From the NCBI RefSeq assembly GCF_947493425.1, contig NZ_CANLRP010000007.1, forward strand, positions 44,544 through 108,543: a stretch of 64,000 bases of DNA, given 5' to 3'. The notes beneath the pieces were generated by a model. The model ran no database searches and had not been told where the DNA came from. It saw only the letters and a program-made list of their open reading frames with translations. Position 1 is the stretch's first letter. Every line of letters begins with the position of its first letter. The position numbers were made by a program, and so were the translations under genes. Positions 26,342 to 35,081 of this stretch are shown in pieces. The stretch is from an uncultured Microscilla sp. (GTDB lineage: Bacteria; Bacteroidota; Bacteroidia; Cytophagales; Microscillaceae).

Positions 26342-27682
26342 CTATATTCCAGTATAATTAAATGGAGTTATCTGACTTAGTTCGCTTTTTATATGATCTG
26401 CCACATCTAACTGTTCGATAAATAACTTGATAGAATGGGAGGTGATTTTTTCATTAGTGCGAGTCAACATTTTTAAAGCTTCATAAGGTTTAGGGTAGCC
26501 TTCGCGTCGCAAGATAGTTTGAATAGCCTCTGCCACCACTGCCCAATTAGCTTCCAAATCTTGATCTATGGCTGTTTTGTTGAGCTGCAACTTGCTTAAA
26601 CCCTTGAGTGTAGCTTTGAGGGCAATTACAGTATGGCCTAATGGAGTACCCAAGTTGCGTAATACGGTAGAATCAGTCAAGTCACGTTGTAAACGTGAAA
26701 TGGGTAACTTTTCGGATAAGTGAGTAAAAATAGCATTGGCAATGCCTAAATTACCTTCTGAATTTTCAAAATCAATCGGGTTTACTTTGTGTGGCATGGC
26801 TGATGATCCAACCTCGCCCGCTTTTATTTTTTGGGTGAAATAATTCATAGAGATATACTGCCACACATCGCGGTTGAGGTCTATTAGTATAGTGTTCAAA
26901 CGCTTAAGGTTGTCCATCCAAGCCGCCATATAGTCATAGTGCTCTATTTGGGTAGTTATCTGGCTCCGTTCCAACCCTAGCGAACCCACAAACTTGTTGG
27001 CAAAATCTACCCATTGAGTATCAGGATAAGCAACTTGATGGGCGTTGAAGTTGCCAGTTGCTCCACCAAATTTTGCGGCGTGATTGAGCGTATTCAGTAA
27101 GTTTAATTGATGATCAAGGCGGTTTACAAAGACCATTAGCTCTTTGCCCAGGCGGGTAGGCGAGGCAGGTTGCCCATGAGTACGTGCCAACATAGAAACA
27201 TTCTTCCAGTTTTTGGCAAGTTCTTCAATGCGGTCACGCAGTTGTGCCCAAGTAGGTACAATTACTTCTTCAATAGCGTCTTTTAAGAGTAAAGGAATAG
27301 ACGTATTATTGATGTCTTGTGAGGTAAGCCCAAAATGAACAAACTCTTGATATTGAGCAATATCCAGTGCTTCGAACTGTTGTTTGATAAAATACTCTAC
27401 CGCCTTGATGTCGTGATTGGTGGTTTTTTCTATTTCCTTGATTTGCTGAGCGTTTTCAATAGTAAACTCTTCGTATATTTTACGCAAAGTAGGGAATAAA
27501 GCCTGGTCAAAATTGCTCAATTGAGGTAAAGGCAATTCACACAAAGCAATAAAGTACTCTATCTCTATCAATACCCGATAACGAATCAACCCATACTCAG
27601 AAAAGTAGTGAGCCAATTCTATCGCTTTATTGCGGTAACGCCCATCTATAGGCGAAATGGCGGTCAATGTATTTAAATCCAT
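26342..27682 (-). CDS. purB: Adenylosuccinate lyase
   Basis: 446 residues, start ATG at 27682. This tetrameric cytosolic enzyme of the fumarase/aspartase superfamily acts twice in purine synthesis: it splits SAICAR to AICAR and adenylosuccinate to AMP, each time releasing fumarate. Visible features are the N-terminal LTAISPIDGRYRNK, the His region TNHDIKAVEYFIK, HFGLTSQDINNT, the catalytic ARTHGQPASPTRLGKE and the superfamily signature loop GSSAMPHKVNPIDFENSEGN. The length matches the short PurB type. No purine genes adjoin it; it is isolated between non-coding stretches with repeat elements. Confidence 0.96.
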   Translation of the reverse strand: MDLNTLTAISPIDGRYRNKAIELAHYFSEYGLIRYRVLIEIEYFIALCELPLPQLSNFDQALFPTLRKIYEEFTIENAQQIKEIEKTTNHDIKAVEYFIKQQFEALDIAQYQEFVHFGLTSQDINNTSIPLLLKDAIEEVIVPTWAQLRDRIEELAKNWKNVSMLARTHGQPASPTRLGKELMVFVNRLDHQLNLLNTLNHAAKFGGATGNFNAHQVAYPDTQWVDFANKFVGSLGLERSQITTQIEHYDYMAAWMDNLKRLNTILIDLNRDVWQYISMNYFTQKIKAGEVGSSAMPHKVNPIDFENSEGNLGIANAIFTHLSEKLPISRLQRDLTDSTVLRNLGTPLGHTVIALKATLKGLSKLQLNKTAIDQDLEANWAVVAEAIQTILRREGYPKPYEALKMLTRTNEKITSHSIKLFIEQLDVADHIKSELSQITPFNYTGI

Positions 27683-27731
27683 AAAAATGGTGTGTATTAA
27701 GGAGTAAACGCCTCACTTAGTTAAATAGAAT

Positions 27732-27900
27732 AACTAAGGAATGGTACCAAAATAAATTTACATTCTTAATCTCATCTTTTGAGGCTATACTTTGTTAAAA
27801 AATAGCCGAATAGCGCTGCTATTAGCCAATTTTTTGCCTCGTCTAGCAACAAAATATTTTATTAAACTATAGAAATTTATTTTTACACCATTCCTAAGTT
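27732..27900. repeat. 169-bp foldback (MITE-like) element E
   Basis: The 28-bp ends match as inverted repeats at 24 of 28 positions (AACTAAGGAATGGT.. at 27732; its complement ending at 27900). Inner arms GAGGC and AAAAAAT also pair, leading to a central hairpin AATAGC-GCT-GCTATT at 27809-27823. The centre is nearly the same as in element B at 47162. Confidence 0.6.
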
Positions 27901-28152
27901 GGTAGAGGCTTTAAAAGCCAAAATTATTTAATCTTAGGCAGAGAGAAAAAAAATAGCTTACCAAGTTGTGTTAAAATTTTACATCCTTAATGAATGGTAT
28001 ATGCTGACTTGATTAATCAAAAGTCATTTGTTGGAATGGCAATGTTGTTTTATACTAAGATGAAAGTGATTACCTGCGGTGAGCTCGTCACAGCAAGCTG
28101 CCCCGGTGAATCAGGATTTATAAATAGACTCGGTTTTGGGATTTACAGGATT

Positions 28153-28176
28153 AGCTTTGCTGAGCTCAGCAAAGCT
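28153..28176. repeat. 24-bp perfect palindrome
   Basis: Two 12-bp arms, AGCTTTGCTGAG and CTCAGCAAAGCT, meet without a spacer. No T tract and no close gene start. It could bind a dimeric protein or be part of a small mobile repeat. Confidence 0.5.
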
Positions 28177-28411
28177 GTAGCTTCGGTTGATTAATGTTGG
28201 TATTCAGGCAATTAGTCAAAATCCATCCTCAAAACCATCTTTGTTTAAGTATAACACTGGCGTACATTGGTCTTTGGTTCCTGTTGAACATTCTCAGAGC
28301 CTTAAATTGCCTTGCTTTTAGCCCCACTAAAAGCAAGATAATATACTATACCCTCTGTGGTGTTGCATTTTAGCACTTTATGCCCGAACTGTCAAAAAAC
28401 TTCACTTTCAA

Positions 28412-30241
28412 CTAAGAAACCCCATTCGAAGCCTCAAACTGTAGCTTTACTAAGTTGTTGTATACTCCGTTTTCGTGGTTTACTAGTTCATCATGCGAAC
28501 CAGCTTCTACAATATTTCCTTCACTGAGCACATAAATAGTGTCAACCGAGCGAATAGTAGATAAGCGGTGGGCAATAATAATAGTAGTACGGTTTTGCAT
28601 CAATTCATTAAGAGCTTCTTGTACCAAATGTTCTGAGTCTGCATCCAGCGAACTTGTTGCTTCGTCGAGCACTAAAATCTCTGGATTTTTTAGTATCGCG
28701 CGGGCAATGGCAATACGTTGTCGTTGTCCACCTGATAGTTTTACCCCACGTTCGCCTACTATAGTTTCCAGCTGATCAGGAAAACCTTCAATAAACCTCC
28801 AGGCATTGGCTTGTTCAGCAGCTTTGCGTACCTCTTCATCGTTAGCGTCAGGGCGCCCGTACAAAATATTTTCTTTAATAGTGCCTCCAAACAATATAAC
28901 TTCCTGAGGTACTATGCCTATGTGTTGGCGTAATGCCGAAATATCATAAGTATCAACGTTTTTTCCGTCAATCAGGATAGTACCTTGAGTGGCATCATAA
29001 TACCTAAACAGCAATTGTACGATGGTAGATTTACCTCCGCCACTATAGCCTACCAATGCTACTTTTTGCCCAGCCTTTACCTCAAAATTGATCTGCTTCA
29101 GCACCGTAACATCGCTTCGGGTGGGGTAAGAAAAGTGTACATCTTTGAAAGAAATATTGCCCTGAATATTCAAGGTAGGTGCATTTGTTTGTGTTGTGAG
29201 CTGGGGCAGGTTTATTTCTGTCTCTTCTTCAAGAATTTCAAGAATACGCTCTGAGGAGCCTACTGCCCGTTGAATTTGTCCGTATAGGTTGCTTAGACCG
29301 CCCAAAGCACTGCCAATAAATACAGTGTAAAAAGCAAACGAAGTAAGGTCGCCTACACTCATTAGGTTTTGGTCTACCAGGTGGGCACCATACCACACCA
29401 CCAAGATAATGCCCCCAAACAAGGCAAGAATGACAAAGGCATTGAACCCCGCCCGGTAAGCTCCTGCTTTCATCGCATTTTTTACTACTTTGTGCAAAGC
29501 CTGGTCGTAGCGTTTTACCTCAAAAGCTTCGTTGGTAAATGCCTTGACAGCTCTGATAGATTGAAAAGTCTCTTCCACTACCGTATTGGCGTTAGCGAGT
29601 TCATCTTGGGCTTTTTTAGACAGCTTTCTGATAAATCTGCCAAAAAATATTGCAGCAAATACCAATACTGGAAAAGTGAGGATCATGAGTACAGCCAAGC
29701 GAGTAGAGAAATAAAACAAGAAGCCTACCCCAATGACCAAAGTACCTATTTGGCGAAAAAACTCGGCAAAAGTAAATGACATCACCTCCTGCAATTGCCC
29801 TATATCAGAAGTAAGACGACTGGTGAGCTCTCCCACCCTCTTTTTTTCAAAAAATGCCACCGACAAGCTGATGATTTTACTATAAGCTGAAATGCGCATG
29901 TCTTTCATGGCATTTTCGCTTACTCGTACAAACAACAGTACCCTAAAAAAGGAGAAAGTAGCTTGTGCTACGAGCACTATTGCAAATATGATAGCGACGG
30001 TATCGATAGAGCTAAAAAAATCGCTGGTTTTACCCGTTGACACATCCAAAAACTGTCCTAATAACAAAGGTGTGAGTAGGGCAGTGCCAGTAGATCCTGC
30101 CAAAAATAAGCATCCTATCAGGTAAGTATATTTGTAAGGAAGAATAAAACGAAAAATGCGAATGAGTTTGCTAAAACCTTTGCGGGTAATGCGTTTTTTT
30201 TGGTTTTTTGAGGTATTTTTTTTGCTAGAATGTGCTGTCAT
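28412..30241 (-). CDS. ABC exporter, fused permease and ATPase (MsbA-like)
   Basis: 609 residues from the ATG at 30241. A basic cytosolic N-terminus (about 25 residues) precedes a six-helix type IV exporter domain (about residues 30-330), then a nucleotide-binding domain: Walker A GYSGGGKST, Q-loop VPQEVILFGGTI, signature LSGGQRQR, Walker B ILVLDEATSSLD and H-loop IIIAHRLST. It works as a homodimer, or paired with another half, in the inner membrane. Members of this group move lipid A, other lipids or drugs; the sequence does not decide. It stands alone on the minus strand. Codons TTG-ATC just upstream could extend the frame by two residues but the ATG is preferred. Confidence 0.93.
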   Translation of the reverse strand: MTAHSSKKNTSKNQKKRITRKGFSKLIRIFRFILPYKYTYLIGCLFLAGSTGTALLTPLLLGQFLDVSTGKTSDFFSSIDTVAIIFAIVLVAQATFSFFRVLLFVRVSENAMKDMRISAYSKIISLSVAFFEKKRVGELTSRLTSDIGQLQEVMSFTFAEFFRQIGTLVIGVGFLFYFSTRLAVLMILTFPVLVFAAIFFGRFIRKLSKKAQDELANANTVVEETFQSIRAVKAFTNEAFEVKRYDQALHKVVKNAMKAGAYRAGFNAFVILALFGGIILVVWYGAHLVDQNLMSVGDLTSFAFYTVFIGSALGGLSNLYGQIQRAVGSSERILEILEEETEINLPQLTTQTNAPTLNIQGNISFKDVHFSYPTRSDVTVLKQINFEVKAGQKVALVGYSGGGKSTIVQLLFRYYDATQGTILIDGKNVDTYDISALRQHIGIVPQEVILFGGTIKENILYGRPDANDEEVRKAAEQANAWRFIEGFPDQLETIVGERGVKLSGGQRQRIAIARAILKNPEILVLDEATSSLDADSEHLVQEALNELMQNRTTIIIAHRLSTIRSVDTIYVLSEGNIVEAGSHDELVNHENGVYNNLVKLQFEASNGVS

Positions 30242-30450
30242 GATCAAATTTAAGAGTTCGCTTGAACCAATTGCTAATTACCAAAAAGAAAGTATAAGGC
30301 TATTATAAACTAAATAAAAGAAGAATAGGTTTGGGGAAAAAGAAAATTATCTGGTTTTGGTAAAAAACCTTTGAATGCTGGCAATGTGTCAGACATCATC
30401 TGCCTGGCGTATTGTTTGAAAAAAGTAAATAAATCGTCTACTCAATATTT

Positions 30451-30759
30451 ATGAACCACCTACAATATATTTACCTTCTAGTAGCAGTTTTGCTCTGGGT
30501 ACTAGGATACTTACATACAGGCAAGCTGGTGCGCCCCCGCTGGAAACAACCTGGCAAAGCCGTTTTTTACCTCACCATTTCGGTAGCCCTTATATATTGG
30601 TTTTATCACTATGCCTTGTTTTTTATCATTTTACACCCTTTGCTGGGGCTGGTGTTTCATATCAGGGTGTGCCGCCGCCACCACATCAATTGGAAAACCT
30701 GTCAACCCCGTGAGAAATACCTCGAACTGCAAGAAAAATGGGCAAAGGGAGAGTTTTAA
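30451..30759 (+). CDS. Small membrane protein of unknown function
   Basis: 102 residues with two or three hydrophobic segments (about residues 6-24, 38-58, 58-70), connected by short basic loops, and a charged C-terminal helix (REKYLELQEKWAKGEF). The motif VCRRHHINWKTCQPREKY, with paired Cys and His residues, follows the last membrane segment and might bind a metal (inference only). No homologous family recognised. It precedes the PD40-repeat gene by 63 bp and may share its transcript. Confidence 0.6.
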   Translation: MNHLQYIYLLVAVLLWVLGYLHTGKLVRPRWKQPGKAVFYLTISVALIYWFYHYALFFIILHPLLGLVFHIRVCRRHHINWKTCQPREKYLELQEKWAKGEF

Positions 30760-30822
30760 AGTGGAGAATTTGCGTCTTTGTGCATAGATTATGTACTTTA
30801 TTAAAAAACTTATAATTGACAA

Positions 30823-31704
30823 ATGATACATAGAACCCTTCTTATTCTTAGCATGTGTTATGCTTTTGGGAGTTTTGCCCAATCCAAAAAATACTTAGGA
30901 CAAACCCCTCCATTGTCAAAGCCCAAAAAATTTGCCCCTGGGCTCATTTCTACTCAGGCAGAGGTAGAGTTTGGGTCGGTGTTTTCTGCCGATGGCACTG
31001 AGTTTTTTTATGGAGTAGATATTGACCAAAAACCAGAAATACGCTATTGTAAGCTGGTAAATGGGCAATGGAGTAAACCGAAAATATTACTAAAACACCC
31101 TCAATACACCTACCACGACCCCTTTTTGTCGCCCGACGAACAAAGACTGTATTTTATCTCTAATAGACCACTGAATGGCAAAGGAGCAAAAAAAGATGCT
31201 GATATATGGTACATCCAACGCACCACACAAGGCTGGAGCAAGCCTATCAATGCAGGGCGAAATATTAATACTGACAAAAACGAATATTACATCTCTTTTA
31301 CCCAAAAGGGGAACATGTATTTCTCGTCGAACCACGCAGCCAAACGTTCTTACAATTACGATATTTATGTGTCACACCTTAAAAAAGACAAGTTTCAGCC
31401 TGCTGTTCGTTTGGGTGCCGGAGTGAATACCCGTCGTTATGAAGCCGATGTATTTGTGGCGTATGATGAGTCTTATTTGATATTTTGTTCCATTCGTGGA
31501 GATGCTTCGCGGCGAGGTGATTTGTATATTAGTTTTAAACAAAAAGATGGGAGCTGGGGTAAAGCCAAAGACATGGGAAGTTTGATCAACACAGTAGGCC
31601 ACGAGTTATGCCCCTTTGTAACCAAAGATGGGAAGTATTTTTTCTTTACCCGCAACAATGATATTTATTGGGTAAGTGCTAACATTATAGATTTGTATAG
31701 ATAG
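30823..31704 (+). CDS. Secreted PD40 (TolB-type) beta-propeller protein
   Basis: 293 residues. Signal peptide (MIHRTLLILSMCYAFGSFA, then QSKKY). The mature part contains about five PD40/WD40-like blades with the usual S-x-D-G/E-x-x-x-x-Y/F-F core: FSADGTEFFYGVD, LSPDEQRLYFISNR, FTQKGNMYFSSN, VAYDESYLIFCSIRG and VTKDGKYFFFTRN. Such propellers are protein-binding platforms in the periplasm or at the outer membrane. In Bacteroidota they are often fused to TPR and OmpA domains; here the propeller stands alone. Convergent with the lipoprotein gene, with a shared hairpin at 31756. Confidence 0.82.
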   Translation: MIHRTLLILSMCYAFGSFAQSKKYLGQTPPLSKPKKFAPGLISTQAEVEFGSVFSADGTEFFYGVDIDQKPEIRYCKLVNGQWSKPKILLKHPQYTYHDPFLSPDEQRLYFISNRPLNGKGAKKDADIWYIQRTTQGWSKPINAGRNINTDKNEYYISFTQKGNMYFSSNHAAKRSYNYDIYVSHLKKDKFQPAVRLGAGVNTRRYEADVFVAYDESYLIFCSIRGDASRRGDLYISFKQKDGSWGKAKDMGSLINTVGHELCPFVTKDGKYFFFTRNNDIYWVSANIIDLYR

Positions 31705-31746
31705 CGGCAAACTATCAGCGATAAACTGCAAGCAGCTATACTTTTT

Positions 31747-31784
31747 AAAAAAAACAAGTTGGTCTTGACTTGCAAGACCAACTT
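31747..31784 (-). terminator. Terminator of the 31790 lipoprotein gene
   Basis: A 12-bp perfect stem (AAGTTGGTCTTG / CAAGACCAACTT) with a 5-nt loop. On the minus strand it is followed by a T run (complement of the A run at 31747-31754). It overlaps the gene end by only a few bases. Confidence 0.82.
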
Positions 31785-31789
31785 ATGAC

Positions 31790-32623
31790 CTACTTCAATG
31801 TTACCTTATCAAAAGACGTGAACAGTTTTTCGGGTACACTGTCTACTACCTGTATGTTTGATAGCTTGGCTCTGCCTCGATTGCCCGATAGCATCAAGTT
31901 GCCGTATTTTTGGTAGTCGAGCCAAGGCATTACAAAGTTAGCTGAGTCTTGGCTGGCTTCTTTAAAGTACGCCCATTGTGTCACCAATTTACTTTGTTGG
32001 TCTATATACACCTCATATTTATTTTGAGGAGTATCGCCCACATTCTTAAACGAAAGTGTCAACACATCAGCTTTTCTACCTCCTTTTACGGTGTCTTCGC
32101 GGGCATACTTAAGAGTTACCCCCGAATCTTTCAGTTTAAAAGGCATACATAACCAATACATATCATTGATCCATATACTTTTACCACGTTTGAGGTACTT
32201 TTGTAGTGAGTCGGCTTGAGTGATTGCTACACTACCTTTTCGTACTTTGCCTTTGAGTGGTTCACGGTACACATTGAGTAATATATTCATTTTGCCATTG
32301 TTGTAATCAATGCGTACATCTCCCGTTTTTTTGTCCCAGTACAACTGTCGCCGGTTAAAAAAGTTCCAACTAATCAAACGCGTTTTATCCCAATTGGCAC
32401 GCCCTCCACTCGCTTTCATTACCTCATTGGCTATTTTAATGGCTTTGGGGTCTGAGTTTTGAGCATCGAAGCCCTCAGCAGCAGGGTTTTCTTCTTGGAA
32501 CTGTTGGGTGTTTATCTGGCTGGAGTCCGTGTTTGAAGCAGTATTTTGCGTGTTACTACCACCACAGCTTGCTAAGCTAAAGGTTATAAGTATGGGCAGC
32601 AGCATAAAGATTATTTTTTTCAT
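31790..32623 (-). CDS. Lipoprotein with LolA-like fold, unknown function
   Basis: 277 residues. Lipoprotein signal MKKIIFMLLPILITFSLASC with lipobox LASC (Cys20), then a Gly/Ser/Asn/Thr/Gln-rich linker to about residue 45. The rest starts with a helix (AIKIANEVMKASGGRANWDK) and continues as a series of antiparallel strands (LISWNFFNRRQLYWDKKTGD, KYEVYIDQQSKLVTQWAYF), the look of LolA/LolB-type baskets and of several Bacteroidota DUFs. A role in carrying or sensing lipid at the envelope is inference. Single gene with its own terminator. Confidence 0.68.
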   Translation of the reverse strand: MKKIIFMLLPILITFSLASCGGSNTQNTASNTDSSQINTQQFQEENPAAEGFDAQNSDPKAIKIANEVMKASGGRANWDKTRLISWNFFNRRQLYWDKKTGDVRIDYNNGKMNILLNVYREPLKGKVRKGSVAITQADSLQKYLKRGKSIWINDMYWLCMPFKLKDSGVTLKYAREDTVKGGRKADVLTLSFKNVGDTPQNKYEVYIDQQSKLVTQWAYFKEASQDSANFVMPWLDYQKYGNLMLSGNRGRAKLSNIQVVDSVPEKLFTSFDKVTLK

Positions 32624-32723
32624 TGGTCAAGGTATTTTGACTTTAACAAAGAGTTTATCCTAAATTAAAACATAACATTCAACAGGGTCTTAAGTTTTCA
32701 AGTCCGATCAAATCAGGGAAATG

Positions 32724-32785
32724 ACTTTCTTAGCAATGCAAAAGCAAGGCTTTTTACTTTCAGCCTAAAAGGTGAGGTGGTTTAT
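32724..32785. repeat. Partial copy of the type C repeat, inverted
   Basis: On the minus strand the block CTCACCTTTTAGGCTGAAAG, then AGCCTTGCTTTTGCA, matches the left half of the element at 26208-26319 with a few substitutions. The right half and right inverted end are not found here. Confidence 0.5.
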
Positions 32786-32925
32786 AGGTGAAAAGCACCA
32801 TCAATATCTCAAAGTACCTATTTTTCTTTGAATAAGCAGTTTTTGACAATTTTTCTCTGTATCAAATGTGTATTTTTATATTATGAACATTTTGGCTGGC
32901 ACAAAAACAGTTTTACTCTTTCTTT

Positions 32926-33086
32926 GAACTTGTTTAAGGTTTTGGCATTGAGAGCAAAATGAGTGATTTTTTACATAGACGAGGCGTGGAAGGCGGAGTT
33001 TAGCCTAGCTAAATGAGCATTTTCACAACGAAGTATATGGGTAAAAGAACCATTTTGAATTATTTGAAAAAAACTTAAACAAGTTC
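32926..33086. repeat. 161-bp foldback (MITE-like) element A
   Basis: Ends GAACTTGTTTAAG and CTTAAACAAGTTC are perfect 13-bp inverted repeats. Internal arms (CAAAATG / CATTTTG and others) pair around a central hairpin TTTAGC-CTA-GCTAAA. Element B at 47162 has the same size, related ends and a compensated centre. Confidence 0.7.
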
Positions 33087-33136
33087 TTTATGTGCTTAGC
33101 AAAAAAACAAGAACACAACGATATTATAATATACCC

Positions 33137-34468
33137 ATGAAAAGTTTAAAATGCTCATTGATATTTATGCTTATTACAGGGCTATCTTGGCAATGTATTC
33201 AGGCGCAACAACTTCCTCGTAGGGCTTTTTTAGGGGCCCAATTGCAAAATGTGACCGAAGCTCAGCAAAAAGAACTCAGTTTACCCAATACTCAAGGGGT
33301 TTATTTAGCACGCATAGTACCTGAGTCTAGTTTGGCGCTTGCCAAAGTTAAACCAGGTGATATTTTGACAGCTATCAATCAATACTCAATTATTAATGTA
33401 CGTCAGTTTATACCCCTACTCAAACAATTTAAGGCAAGCGATAAAGTAAGACTGACCTATTACCGCCAAGGTAAGAAACGCCAAACCCAGATGACTTTTC
33501 AGGAATTCCCAAAAATGAAAAGTAAAACCTATGAAGTAATCTATAGCTCAGTAAAAGCCAATGCCAATCATTTGCGTACCATTATCACCAAGCCCAAAGG
33601 CAATGGCAAGTATCCAGCAGTACTGATTGTACAGGGTTTGGGTTGTGCGACGATAGACAGCCCTGTAAACCGTTTTTCAAAAGCGATCTCCGATTCACTT
33701 ACAGGCAAAGGAATGGTAGTAATGCAGGTAGAAAAGACTGGGATGGGAGATAGTCAAGGTACCCCTTGTCGGGAATGTTCTTTTGAAGAAGAGGTAGAGG
33801 GTTACCTTCAAGGAATCAAGGCTTTGAAAAAAATGCCTTATGTAGATGCTAATCAAGTGTTTATGCTTGGTTTTAGTATGGGAGGTGTTATTGCTCCCAT
33901 TGTTGCCAGCCAGATGCCAGTCAAGGGAATCATTGCCTATGGGACTGTAGGAGGTAGAAATTGGTTAGAATATGAAATGGAAAATACTCGCCGTCAGGCA
34001 GAAATGGCAGGAACGCCCTATGATGAAATAAGCGTAATAATGCAAGCCAAAGAAAAAGCCTTACATTACCTTATGGTAGAAAAGCAAGCCACTCAAGATA
34101 TTATAGCTAAATATCCCGAAACTGCCCCACATTTACGTTATCCACAGCACAATCAATACTTACGCTCGGTAGGTGGTCTTAATCTAGCAAAAAACTGGTT
34201 GAAAATCAACGCCCATGTGTTGGTAGTGCACGGCAAAGCCGATTTTGTGAGTTTTGCCAAAGACCATGCTTTGATTGCTAAAATTGTAAATAGCAAACAT
34301 CCTGGCAAGGCTACTTACATAGAGCTACCCAACAGTGATCACTGGCTCAATGCGATGAAAACCATGCAGCGTAGCAGGCAAAATCGCAGAAACAGAAATA
34401 ACGCAAAAAATTATCGTTTGCTCAGCATTGTCAGCAGTTGGATTCTGGAAAAAGTGAGAGCTTCATAG
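33137..34468 (+). CDS. Secreted PDZ and alpha/beta-hydrolase fusion protein
   Basis: 443 residues from the ATG at 33137, which gives the signal peptide MKSLKCSLIFMLITGLSW..CIQA; an upstream GTG at 33092 is less likely. A PDZ domain (about residues 30-115: GVYLARIVPESSLALAKVKPGDILTAIN in two adjoining blocks) is followed by an alpha/beta hydrolase: oxyanion/strand region VLIVQGLGCATID, the nucleophile elbow GFSMGG, an Asp in VVHGKADFVS and the His in LPNSDHWLN. Ser-Asp-His hydrolases of this group act on esters or peptides. The PDZ part should bind a C-terminus or peptide. It heads a run of three same-strand secreted proteins. Confidence 0.87.
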   Translation: MKSLKCSLIFMLITGLSWQCIQAQQLPRRAFLGAQLQNVTEAQQKELSLPNTQGVYLARIVPESSLALAKVKPGDILTAINQYSIINVRQFIPLLKQFKASDKVRLTYYRQGKKRQTQMTFQEFPKMKSKTYEVIYSSVKANANHLRTIITKPKGNGKYPAVLIVQGLGCATIDSPVNRFSKAISDSLTGKGMVVMQVEKTGMGDSQGTPCRECSFEEEVEGYLQGIKALKKMPYVDANQVFMLGFSMGGVIAPIVASQMPVKGIIAYGTVGGRNWLEYEMENTRRQAEMAGTPYDEISVIMQAKEKALHYLMVEKQATQDIIAKYPETAPHLRYPQHNQYLRSVGGLNLAKNWLKINAHVLVVHGKADFVSFAKDHALIAKIVNSKHPGKATYIELPNSDHWLNAMKTMQRSRQNRRNRNNAKNYRLLSIVSSWILEKVRAS

Positions 34469-34519
34469 TAAAAACCTATTAACTCAAGCGGATGTTCCGC
34501 AACTTAAATTTTTATAATA

Positions 34520-35002
34520 ATGACTTATATAGCAAAAAGTGTATGGGCAGTGTTACTAAGCGTAACCTTGACTGCCGCAGCACAGGCACAAGATATAAAA
34601 AACGAAAGTAAAAAAGTACAGGCAGTGATCAAACAATTGTTTGATGGCATGCGTCAGGGTAACCCTGACATGGTAGCAAGTGCTTTTCATGAAAACGCCA
34701 CTTTGCAAACTACTTTTACCCATCGGAAAACGGGTAAACCGGTATTGCACAACGGCGGAGCCTACACCAAATTTGTAGAATCTATCAAAAAGAAAAAGCC
34801 TGAAGATACCTATGATGAGCGCATCAGTAAATATGTTGTGCAAATTGATGACAATCTTGCCAGTGTATGGACTCCCTATCAGTTTTACCTCAATGGTAAA
34901 TTAAGGCACTGTGGAGTAAATAATTTTCAGTTGTTTAAAAGTGAAAAAGGCTGGAAAATCATTTCAATTATAGATACCCGTCGCCGAAAAAAATGTAAAT
35001 AA
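34520..35002 (+). CDS. Secreted NTF2-like (SnoaL/lumazine-binding-like) protein
   Basis: 160 residues. Signal peptide (MTYIAKSVWAVLLSVTLTAA, cleavage after AQA). The mature part follows the NTF2-like order: helix KKVQAVIKQLFDGMRQGNPD, strand MVASAFHENATLQTTF, helix YTKFVESIKK and the sheet VVQIDDNLASVWTPYQFYLN, ending GWKIISIIDTRRRKK. This is close to the putative lumazine-binding / DUF4440 type. Without visible catalytic residues it may be a binding protein or an enzyme. It lies 51 bp after the PDZ-hydrolase and probably shares its transcript; a terminator follows at 35030. Confidence 0.8.
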   Translation: MTYIAKSVWAVLLSVTLTAAAQAQDIKNESKKVQAVIKQLFDGMRQGNPDMVASAFHENATLQTTFTHRKTGKPVLHNGGAYTKFVESIKKKKPEDTYDERISKYVVQIDDNLASVWTPYQFYLNGKLRHCGVNNFQLFKSEKGWKIISIIDTRRRKKCK

Positions 35003-35029
35003 TTTTGAGGGGCACCACACAAAGAATAC

Positions 35030-35065
35030 AAGGTTGTCTGACAGTACAACAGGCAACCTTTTTTT
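35030..35065 (+). terminator. Terminator after the NTF2-like gene
   Basis: Stem AAGGTTGTCTG / CAGGCAACCTT (one G-T pair), 9-nt loop, then seven T, 16 nt before the start of the next gene. Confidence 0.8.
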
Positions 35066-35081
35066 ATAAAATACTACGTTC

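Larger units (their letters stand above)
27683..28411. other. Intergenic region with a foldback element and a palindrome
   Basis: 729 bp between the purB start and the 3' end of the ABC exporter gene. It holds an 8-bp hairpin CTTAGTTA/TAACTAAG (27716-27738), the 169-bp foldback element at 27732-27900 and a 24-bp perfect palindrome at 28153-28176. An open frame across 27994-28194 has no recognisable content and is not called. Confidence 0.5.
32624..33136. other. Intergenic region carrying two repeat elements
   Basis: 513 bp between divergent genes (lipoprotein, minus; PDZ-hydrolase, plus). No gene. It holds the partial type C repeat at 32724-32785 and foldback element A at 32926-33086. Element A ends about 50 nt before the hydrolase start, so it may provide or separate promoter sequence. 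Confidence 0.5.

Noticed and set aside
27994..28194. Plus-strand open frame of 66 codons
   Set aside because: Odd composition, no recognisable domain, runs across the 24-bp palindrome; more likely chance.
30245..30252. TAAATTTG on the minus strand as promoter of the ABC exporter
   Set aside because: It lies 3 nt before the ATG, so transcription would start inside the gene.
32926..33086. Foldback elements A, B and E considered as Rho-independent terminators or IS remnants
   Set aside because: No T tracts, about 160 bp long, no transposase code; a MITE-like reading fits better.
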